Positions 1 to 5,473 of a DNA stretch of 16,136 nucleotides are shown piece after piece. The stretch's first letter is position 1. Each line of letters starts with the position of its first letter. Both the position numbers and the translations under genes were made by a program. The notes beneath the pieces are model-generated. The model saw nothing but the letters and a program-made list of their open reading frames with translations, had not been told where the DNA came from and searched no databases. The stretch comes from an uncultured Pseudomonadota bacterium (lineage in GTDB: Bacteria; Pseudomonadota; Gammaproteobacteria; Burkholderiales; Usitatibacteraceae). The stretch spans positions 1 to 16,136 of the forward strand of contig CAMPHL010000009.1 of assembly GCA_946885905.1 (NCBI GenBank), in the 5' to 3' direction.

Positions 1-474
1 CAAGTACCTGTCCCGTACCTGGCCCCGGTTCTGGTTGGGGTGGCCGTAGGCGTCCTCTGGGTCTGGCTCGACTTCGGGTGGGCCCACCTGGGCGATCCGG
101 GGGGCGGATTCGTGCCGCTGCGCGCCGACGGCTCGCTCGATCCGCTCCTGGTCGCGCTGCGCCTGCTCGGCTTCGTGCTCGTGGTGCCGGTCATGGAGGA
201 GCTCTTCTGGCGCTCCTTCGTGATGCGGCGCATCGACCGCGCGGACTTCCTTGCGCTCGATCCGCGGGCGACGAGCGTGACGGCGCTCGTCCTCACCTCC
301 GCCGTGTTCGCGCTCGAGCACCGCGAGTGGCTCGCGGGCCTCGTCGCGGGATTGGCCTATGGAATGCTTTACCGCCGCACGGGGAACCTAAAGCGCTGCA
401 TCGCCTCTCATGCTTCAACAAATCTGACAATAGCGGGGTGGGTTCTTGCGACAGGCGAGTGGCGGTTTTGGTAG
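1..474 (+). CDS. CAAX-like intramembrane protease (CPBP family), 3' part, PEP-CTERM-associated
   Basis: The reading frame is open from the first base, so the gene starts outside the window; 157 residues are visible. They carry the CPBP/CAAX protease signature: E66-E67 followed by R71 (EELFWR), then F103...H107 and H137...N141 (HASTN), set among hydrophobic segments. These are the expected glutamate and histidine catalytic positions of an inner-membrane protease. The C-terminus, TGEWRFW, resembles the end of the CAAX-protease-related proteins found in exosortase/PEP-CTERM loci. The substrate is unknown; a role in maturing exported or exosortase-dependent proteins is inferred only from location. 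The stop codon lies inside the start of epsL (29-bp overlap), which suggests co-transcription and coupled translation. Family is confident; the role is not. Confidence 0.88.
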   Translation, partial: QVPVPYLAPVLVGVAVGVLWVWLDFGWAHLGDPGGGFVPLRADGSLDPLLVALRLLGFVLVVPVMEELFWRSFVMRRIDRADFLALDPRATSVTALVLTSAVFALEHREWLAGLVAGLAYGMLYRRTGNLKRCIASHASTNLTIAGWVLATGEWRFW

Positions 475-1648
475 GACCCTGCTGGTAGCGGCGGCCCTGG
501 CCGCGTCATTGCCCTCCCGGGCGCTCTGGGACGACAAGCTCGAGGTCTTCGCCCAGGAAAACGTTACCTACGACTCGAACGTCTTCAGGCTCCCGGATGG
601 GGCCGACGCCTGCGTGGAGATCAACTCGTGCTCGAAGGACGACACGATCTTCACCACCTCGCTCGGCTTCCTCTTCGACGTCCCGTACAGCCTGCAGCGC
701 TGGCAACTGGCGTACACCTGGTACGACGCGCGCTACCAGCGCTTCGAGGACATCGACCACCGGGGGCACATCGGCCGCGCCGCGTGGCTCTGGGCCATAA
801 CGCCCCATCTCACCGGGGAGCTCTCGTACAACGACCAGGAAGGCCTCGCGAGCTTCGCCAACATCCAGGGACGAGAGCCGGACATGGTCACGCAACGCCT
901 GGCGCTGGCGAGCGCGGCCTGGATGGTGTTGCCGAGCTGGCGCCTGCACGGGGCAGCCACCTGGGGCGAGGCACGCCACACCGGCGAGCTCATCGTGAAC
1001 GACATCGAGCTGGAAGCGCTCGAGGCCGGGATCAGCTACGTGACGGCGACCGAGAACCGCATCGGCGTGGCGGTGCGCGGCGAGGAGGGGCGCAACCCGA
1101 ACGATTTCTCCATCGGCGGCCAGATCTTCGACAACGAGTACGAGCAGCGCAGCGCCGGCATCCAGGGGCGATGGGTCGTGACGGGCCTGTCGAGGCTGGA
1201 CGGCAACCTGTACTACACCAAGCGCGAATACGACCAGTTCAGCGAGCGCGACTACTCGGGACCCACGTTCAACCTCACGCACACGTGGACGCCCACGGGC
1301 AAGCTCACCATCGCCACGGCGTTGAGCCGCGACATCGCGCCGCTCGCCGACGTCACCTCCAGCTTCGTGCTGGTCACCGGCATCACCGTGCGGCCCGACT
1401 GGGCGATCACCGAGAAGATCAACCTGCGCGGCCACTTCGCGTACGCGCGCTGGGAGTACTTCGGCGTGCAGCCCTTCCAGGCCGACTACGAGAACCGGGT
1501 GAAGACGGCGGCGTTGACGCTCATGTGGCGGCCCACGCGCCGCATCGCCCTGTCGGGAATCCTCGGGCGCGAGTACCGCAGCTCCTCGCTCGCCGGCGGC
1601 GATTACAAGGTCGACACCGCCGCCATCGAGGCACGCATCGGCTTCTAG
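446..1648 (+). CDS. epsL: EpsL-like outer-membrane beta-barrel protein of the EPS locus
   Basis: Protein of 400 residues. The TTG start at 446 is chosen because it gives a good signal peptide: an Arg near the N-terminus, a hydrophobic stretch LLVAAALAA, then SRA before LWDDK as a likely cleavage site. No ATG in the same frame gives a better one. The mature part is rich in alternating polar/aromatic segments (e.g. WQLAYTWYDARYQRF, LDGNLYYTKREYDQF) and ends in Phe (IEARIGF), as is typical of barrels inserted by the BAM complex. Length and position next to the PEP-CTERM gene and EpsE match EpsL of B-type exosortase loci. Its exact job is not established; a role in moving polysaccharide across the outer membrane is inferred. 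The start overlaps the upstream gene by 29 bp. Confidence 0.85.
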   Translation: MRQASGGFGRTLLVAAALAASLPSRALWDDKLEVFAQENVTYDSNVFRLPDGADACVEINSCSKDDTIFTTSLGFLFDVPYSLQRWQLAYTWYDARYQRFEDIDHRGHIGRAAWLWAITPHLTGELSYNDQEGLASFANIQGREPDMVTQRLALASAAWMVLPSWRLHGAATWGEARHTGELIVNDIELEALEAGISYVTATENRIGVAVRGEEGRNPNDFSIGGQIFDNEYEQRSAGIQGRWVVTGLSRLDGNLYYTKREYDQFSERDYSGPTFNLTHTWTPTGKLTIATALSRDIAPLADVTSSFVLVTGITVRPDWAITEKINLRGHFAYARWEYFGVQPFQADYENRVKTAALTLMWRPTRRIALSGILGREYRSSSLAGGDYKVDTAAIEARIGF

Positions 1649-1660
1649 CGCCGCGCAAGC

Positions 1661-1704
1661 CGGTGCAAACCTGTCGCCGCTGTGAGACGGTTTGAGGCGC
1701 ACCG
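1661..1704 (+). promoter_or_regulatory. long imperfect stem-loop in the epsL / PEP-CTERM gene leader
   Basis: CGGTGC (1661-1666) pairs with GCACCG (1699-1704), AAACC (1667-1671) with GGTTT (1689-1693), and GTC (1673-1675) with GAC (1686-1688). This leaves a 10-base loop, a one-base bulge at 1672 and a 5-base bulge at 1694-1698, with 14 pairs in all. It starts 12 bases after the epsL stop and lacks a following T-run, so it is not a classical terminator. It may be part of a structured 5' leader or an RNA-processing/stability element. I could not assign it to an RNA family. Confidence 0.5.
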
Positions 1705-1722
1705 CGGAGGAAAAATCGAGGG

Positions 1723-1742
1723 GCTGGTCCCTTCGGACTAGC
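1723..1742 (+). promoter_or_regulatory. second stem-loop of the leader
   Basis: GCTGGTCC (1723-1730) pairs with GGACTAGC (1735-1742) over 8 bp including one G-T wobble, closing a CTTC loop. An A-rich tract (GGAAAAATCG) separates it from the first stem-loop. No T-run follows. It is the middle one of three hairpins between epsL and the PEP-CTERM gene; its function is unknown. Confidence 0.45.
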
Positions 1743-1791
1743 GCGGCTCCGGCACCATGGTCGAGGGCTGTCACCTGTAAGCCATAGCTTT

Positions 1792-1809
1792 GTCTCCATC
1801 ACCGGAGAC
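1792..1809 (+). promoter_or_regulatory. hairpin that occludes the Shine-Dalgarno site of the PEP-CTERM gene
   Basis: GTCTCC (1792-1797) and GGAGAC (1804-1809) are perfect complements around a 6-base loop. The 3' arm is itself the Shine-Dalgarno sequence (GGAGA, 7 bases before the ATG at 1816). Folding would hide the ribosome binding site, so translation could be controlled by a ligand, a protein, a small RNA, temperature or the upstream hairpins. The pairing is read directly from the sequence; the regulation is inferred. Confidence 0.5.
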
Positions 1810-1815
1810 ACTGCC

Positions 1816-2136
1816 ATGAGAACCCTTTACCGGGCGATCGCCACGATCGCTTTCGCATTCGCAGCTTCCACCGCCTTCGCACAGGCGGCCACGCAATCGC
1901 AGAGCACCAATCCCCGCGCGCGCAGCGAAGACGTGTTCATGCCGTCGATGACGCGCACGGCGCCGCAGACGTTCGGCCGCGGCGCCTTCGACAACACCGG
2001 GATCGGCCGTCCCAATCCGCGCAACCAGGTGCAGGTGACTCCCGTTCCCGAGCCCTCGCAGTGGGCCATGATGCTCGCCGGCCTCGCCCTGGTCGGCTTC
2101 ATCGTGGGTCGCAACGCGCGCAAGCCGCGCGACTGA
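1816..2136 (+). CDS. small PEP-CTERM sorting-domain protein of the EPS locus
   Basis: Protein of 106 residues. It has a Sec signal peptide (RTLYRA followed by a hydrophobic stretch to about residue 22, FAQA as the likely cleavage site). It ends in a complete PEP-CTERM tripartite signal: VPEP at 77-80, a hydrophobic segment at about 83-97 (MMLAGLALVGFIVG) and a basic tail RNARKPRD. The mature part between them is only some 50-55 residues, rich in Asn, Pro, Arg, Thr and Gln, with no cysteine and no recognised domain. It is presumably processed at the membrane by the exosortase encoded at 5474. A small PEP-CTERM gene in this position is usual for such loci, but its role in EPS formation is unknown. 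Its Shine-Dalgarno lies in a hairpin; epsE follows after 21 bp. Confidence 0.85.
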   Translation: MRTLYRAIATIAFAFAASTAFAQAATQSQSTNPRARSEDVFMPSMTRTAPQTFGRGAFDNTGIGRPNPRNQVQVTPVPEPSQWAMMLAGLALVGFIVGRNARKPRD

Positions 2137-2157
2137 TCGCGCCATAAGGAGCTTTCC

Positions 2158-3108
2158 ATGTCGCTCGCCAATCCCCGCGTGTCCGCCCTTGCCCTGGGCC
2201 TCGTCCTCGCGTTCGCCGCCGCTTCCGGCGCGGCGCTCGCGGCCGACAGCCCCTCGATGGCCGCAGCCCGCAACGCCGCCGTCACTCCGCAATCGCGTTC
2301 TGCGCCGCCGCCTGCGGCACGATCCGTCCCCGCGCCCGGCGCCCAGGCGGTCCAGCCCACCGCAGCGCAGCAGCAGGCGAGCGCGCTGGAATCCGTGGGC
2401 GTGGGCGACATGGTGCGCGTGAGCGTCTTCCGCCATCCCGACCTCGTCGCCGAAACACGCGTGACCGACCAGGGGTCGATCTTCTTCCCGCTGATCGGCG
2501 AGGTGCGGGTGGCCGGGCTCACCCCGATGCAGGCGGCCAAGCGCATCGGCGATCGGCTCGAGCGCGGCAAGTTCGTCGTGAATCCCGAGGTCTCGTTCTC
2601 GATCGCCACCGTGAACAGCCGCCAGGTCTCGGTGCTGGGCAACGTGGCCAAACCCGGGCGCTATCCGATCGATTCCGTGAACCGCCGTGTGACCGACTTC
2701 ATCGCGGCCGCGGGGGGCACCGCGGCGACCGGTTCCGACACGGTGACCGTGGTGCAGGTGCGCGACGGCAAGGAGGTCAAGACCGACGTGGACCTCGAGC
2801 AGATGTTCCGCAGCGGCAACATCAACGCGAACCTCGAGCTCGCGCCCGGCGACACCATCTACGTGCATCGCGCGCCGATGATCTACGTGGGCGGCGAGGT
2901 CAACAAGGCGGGCGCCTATCGCCTCGAGCCGCACATGACCGTCATGCAGGCCATCGCCCTGGGCGGCGGCATCAACCCGCGCGGCACCGAGCGCGGCGTG
3001 CGCATCCATCGCAAGAACGGCAACGGGCAGGTCGCCAAGATCGACGCCCGCATGACCGACCTCGTGCGCGCCGACGACGTGATCTACGTGCGCGAAAGCC
3101 TGTTCTAA
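2158..3108 (+). CDS. epsE: EpsE, polysaccharide export protein (Wza-like, outer membrane)
   Basis: Protein of 316 residues with a strong ribosome site (AAGGAG) ahead of the ATG. Order: signal peptide (about 1-29, ending GAALAA), an Ala/Pro/Gln-rich linker (about 30-78), a polysaccharide-export domain from VGVGDMVRVSVFRHP to about residue 145, then two SLBB-type segments, RQVSVLGNVAKPGRYPID and MIYVGGEVNKAGAYRLEP. This is the secretin-like channel family through which EPS leaves the cell. Unlike E. coli Wza there is no lipobox Cys after the signal peptide; an AxA signal peptidase I site is present instead. It is followed by epsF, whose Shine-Dalgarno overlaps the epsE stop. Identification is firm at family level. 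Confidence 0.92.
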   Translation: MSLANPRVSALALGLVLAFAAASGAALAADSPSMAAARNAAVTPQSRSAPPPAARSVPAPGAQAVQPTAAQQQASALESVGVGDMVRVSVFRHPDLVAETRVTDQGSIFFPLIGEVRVAGLTPMQAAKRIGDRLERGKFVVNPEVSFSIATVNSRQVSVLGNVAKPGRYPIDSVNRRVTDFIAAAGGTAATGSDTVTVVQVRDGKEVKTDVDLEQMFRSGNINANLELAPGDTIYVHRAPMIYVGGEVNKAGAYRLEPHMTVMQAIALGGGINPRGTERGVRIHRKNGNGQVAKIDARMTDLVRADDVIYVRESLF

Positions 3109-3119
3109 GGAGACGACGC

Positions 3120-4523
3120 TTGAATCCGCATCAGTTCCTGCTCGCCCTGCGCGGGCGCTTCTGGGTCTTCGCCACGCTCGCCCTGTCCACGGCGCTGGTG
3201 GCGTTCCTGGTCACGCTCATCCTGCCCAAGCAGTACGACTCCACGGTCTCGCTGCTGCTCGACTACCGCGACGAGCAGTCGCTCTCCGGCACGGTGCCGT
3301 CCTCGCGCGAGCGGATCGGTTTCATGCAGACGCAGATGGACATCATCACGAGCCAGCGGGTGGCCGCGCAGGTCTCGCGCGACCTCGGGCTCGGCCAGAG
3401 CCCGCGCGTGAAGGCCGCCTTCGCCGAAACGGGCGCCAAGGGTGACATCGACGAGTGGGCCGGCGCGGGCCTGCTGGAAAAGCTCAAGGTGAACAGCTCC
3501 CAGTCGAGCGTGATCTCGCTCACCTACACCGCCAGCGACCCCGAGTTCGCCGCCCAGGTCGCCAACGGCTTCGCCAAGGCGTACATGGCCACCACCCTCG
3601 CCCTTCGGGTCGGGCCCACCAAGCAGGCCACGACCTGGTTCGACGAGCAGCTGAAGACGCTGCGCTCGGACCTCGAGAAGGCCCAGGACCGCCTGGCGGC
3701 CTTCCAGAAGGAGAAGGGCATCATCGCCACGGACGAACGGGTCGACATCGAGCAGTCGCGCCTCACCGAGCTCAGCAACCAGCTGCTGCGCGCGAACGAC
3801 CTGCTGTACGAAGCGCAGTCGCGCTCGGGGCTCGCGTCGGGCAAGGTCCGCCGCGAGGAGTTGCCCGAGGTCCTCGGCAACCCCGCGATCCAGTCGATCA
3901 AGAGCGAGCTCGTGCGGGCCGAGGCGGCCCTCGCCGAGCTGGGAACGCGCATGGGCCCCAACCACCCGCAATACAAGCAGCAAGCCTCGCTCGTGGGGTC
4001 GCTGCGCGGCCGCATGAACGCCGAGATGAACCGCGTCGTGGCCGGCGTGCAGAACCTCACGACGCAGAATCGCGCGCGCGCGCAGCAGCTCGAGGCCGCG
4101 GTGCAGGCGCAGCGCCAGAAGGTCATCGAAATGCGCGACGCGAAGAACGCCGCGTTCATCCTGCAGCGCGACGTCGACACCGCGCAGAAGGCCTACGAGG
4201 CGGCGCAGCAGCGCTACACCGTGAACAAGGTGGAGAGCGGGGCGCGCTTCTCGAACGTGACCATCCTCAACGAGGCCACGCCGCCGGCCAGGCCCGCGAA
4301 GCCCAGGATCCTGCTGAACCTCGCGCTGGGCGTGCTGCTGGCGCTGGTGCTCGGCCTCGCCGCCGTCTTCTTCCTCGAGCTGCTCGACCGCCGCGTGCGC
4401 TCCACCGACGACCTCGAGTCGGGCCTCGACGCGCCCGTCCTCGGCCACCTGCAGACGTGGAACCCGTCGCGCCTGCTGGGCGGCAACGGCGGCAGCCACC
4501 GCGCCTTGCCGAGCCCCGCCTGA
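3120..4523 (+). CDS. epsF: EpsF, chain-length determinant (Wzz-like, inner membrane)
   Basis: Protein of 467 residues. The TTG start at 3120 is supported by TAAGGAG (3106-3112, overlapping the epsE stop) at normal spacing. It has the Wzz architecture: an N-terminal membrane segment (about 14-35), a periplasmic part starting LPKQYDSTVSLLLDY, a long Ala/Gln/Glu/Arg-rich coiled-coil region (about 170-375), then a Pro-rich stretch PPARPAKPR and a second membrane segment (about 397-420). A 47-residue cytoplasmic tail follows. There is no fused kinase domain, which is supplied separately by EpsG. It regulates polymer length and contacts the export channel. The gene ends at a CCCGCC/GGCGGG hairpin that has the stop codon in its loop. 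Confidence 0.92.
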   Translation: MNPHQFLLALRGRFWVFATLALSTALVAFLVTLILPKQYDSTVSLLLDYRDEQSLSGTVPSSRERIGFMQTQMDIITSQRVAAQVSRDLGLGQSPRVKAAFAETGAKGDIDEWAGAGLLEKLKVNSSQSSVISLTYTASDPEFAAQVANGFAKAYMATTLALRVGPTKQATTWFDEQLKTLRSDLEKAQDRLAAFQKEKGIIATDERVDIEQSRLTELSNQLLRANDLLYEAQSRSGLASGKVRREELPEVLGNPAIQSIKSELVRAEAALAELGTRMGPNHPQYKQQASLVGSLRGRMNAEMNRVVAGVQNLTTQNRARAQQLEAAVQAQRQKVIEMRDAKNAAFILQRDVDTAQKAYEAAQQRYTVNKVESGARFSNVTILNEATPPARPAKPRILLNLALGVLLALVLGLAAVFFLELLDRRVRSTDDLESGLDAPVLGHLQTWNPSRLLGGNGGSHRALPSPA

Positions 4524-4530
4524 GGGCGGG
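4515..4530 (+). promoter_or_regulatory. stem-loop spanning the epsF stop codon
   Basis: CCCGCC (4515-4520) and GGCGGG (4525-4530) form a 6-bp G+C stem whose TGAG loop contains the epsF stop codon. No T-run follows, so it is not an obvious intrinsic terminator. It sits before a 43-base purine-rich spacer leading to epsG and could tune the epsF:epsG ratio or mark an RNA-processing site; that role is inference. Confidence 0.35.
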
Positions 4531-4541
4531 AGCCCGGACCG

Positions 4542-4573
4542 GGAAACACGAAACAGGAAACACAGGAGACACG
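4542..4573 (+). repeat. short direct repeats GGAAACAC in the epsF-epsG spacer
   Basis: GGAAACAC occurs at 4542-4549 and again at 4556-4563, 14 bases apart, followed by the degenerate copy GGAGACAC at 4565-4572. The last copy supplies the epsG Shine-Dalgarno (AGGAGA) before the ATG at 4574. The block is purine-rich and unstructured, in contrast to the G+C-rich hairpin just upstream. It may have arisen by slippage; no protein-binding role is known to me. Confidence 0.4.
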
Positions 4574-5467
4574 ATGAGCCTTCCTTCCGAAAACATCCGC
4601 ACGATCGACGCGCACCGGGCGCTCGCCACGCGCAGCGACCGGTGCATCGGCGCCATCCTCGTGGAGGAGGGCAAGCTCACGCAGCGCGAGGTCGAGAAGG
4701 TGCTCGAGCGGCAGCGCAAGGAAAAGGTCCGCTTCGGCGAGGCCGCCGTGCGCCTGGGCTACCTCTCCGAGGACGACGTGCGCTTCGCGCTCGCGCGGCA
4801 GTACGACATGCCGCACTTCACGCCCGCCTCCGAAGGCCCGAGCCGCGAGCTCGTGGCCGCGTTCGCGCCGTTCCATCCGCGCACCGAGGAGATGCGCGCG
4901 CTGCGCACGCAGCTCATGATCCGCTGGTACCGCCCCGACGAGGGCCGCAAGTCGCTCGTCGTGGCCAGCCCCGAGCCCGGCGAGGGCCGCAGCTACGTGG
5001 CGGCCAACCTCGCGATCGCGTTCTCGCAGCTGGGCGCGCGCACGCTGCTGGTGGACGCGGACATGCGCAACGCGCGCCAGCACCGCATCTTCGGCCTGCC
5101 CGAGACGCAGGGGCTGTCGACGCTGCTCGCCGGGCGCTCGGACCACAAGTCCACGTTCCCCGTGCCGGGCATGAGCCGCCTGTCGGTCCTGCCCGCGGGG
5201 CCGCTGCCGCCCAACCCGCAGGAGCTGCTCTCGCGTCCGGTGTTCGCCGGGCTGATGAAGGACCTGCAGGCGGTGTACGACGTGGTGGTCATCGACTCGC
5301 CGCCCGCGCGCCATTACGCCGACACGCAAAGCATCACGTACCGTGCGGGCGACGCGCTCATCGTGGCGCGCAAGAACCACACGGCCGTCGCCTCCACGCA
5401 GAAAGTGATTCGCGAGCTCGCCGCGACCGGTGCGCGCGTCGTGGGCACCGTCGTCAACGACTGCTGA
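4574..5467 (+). CDS. epsG: EpsG, BY-kinase-like ATPase with an N-terminal MshEN-like module
   Basis: Protein of 297 residues starting at an ATG behind AGGAGA. Residues 24-76 form two 24-residue repeats (24-47 and 53-76) of the pattern xxG...G.L...L..Q, as in MshEN/T2SS-E N-terminal domains. An EX2RX2R motif follows at E105-R108-R111, typical of bacterial tyrosine kinase oligomers. Then come the nucleotide-binding motifs: a P-loop SPEPGEGRS (132-140), Walker A' LLVDADMR (158-165) and Walker B VVVIDSPP. This is the cytoplasmic partner of EpsF in chain-length control. Two oddities: Arg139 takes the place of the usual P-loop Lys, and the protein ends VVGTVVNDC with no tyrosine cluster. Kinase activity is therefore not assured. 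Exosortase/EpsI follows after 6 bp. Confidence 0.9.
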   Translation: MSLPSENIRTIDAHRALATRSDRCIGAILVEEGKLTQREVEKVLERQRKEKVRFGEAAVRLGYLSEDDVRFALARQYDMPHFTPASEGPSRELVAAFAPFHPRTEEMRALRTQLMIRWYRPDEGRKSLVVASPEPGEGRSYVAANLAIAFSQLGARTLLVDADMRNARQHRIFGLPETQGLSTLLAGRSDHKSTFPVPGMSRLSVLPAGPLPPNPQELLSRPVFAGLMKDLQAVYDVVVIDSPPARHYADTQSITYRAGDALIVARKNHTAVASTQKVIRELAATGARVVGTVVNDC

Positions 5468-5473
5468 GGCCGC

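Noticed and set aside
1649..1815. c-di-GMP-I (GEMM) riboswitch, suggested by GCAAACC and a GTGA loop-like sequence
   Set aside because: The conserved GGGACGCAAAGCC block and the second helix of GEMM are absent, and the observed pairing (AAACC with GGTTT) uses the bases GEMM keeps for its core.
1649..1815. Sigma-54 promoter, as known for some PEP-CTERM regulons
   Set aside because: No TGGCAC-N5-TTGC-type match is present; CGGCACC near 1752 lacks a -12 GC at the right spacing.
3596..3610. Copy of a 15-base piece (CCTCGCCCTTCGGGT) of the 6339-6386 palindrome inside epsF
   Set aside because: It lacks the second arm and encodes a normal part of EpsF, so it may be chance similarity from codon usage; it is not counted as a second element.
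3455..4573. Open frame on the + strand running through epsF in another frame into epsG
   Set aside because: Only the part from 4574 on is a recognisable protein; the upstream translation is an Arg/Ala/Gly-rich shadow of epsF.
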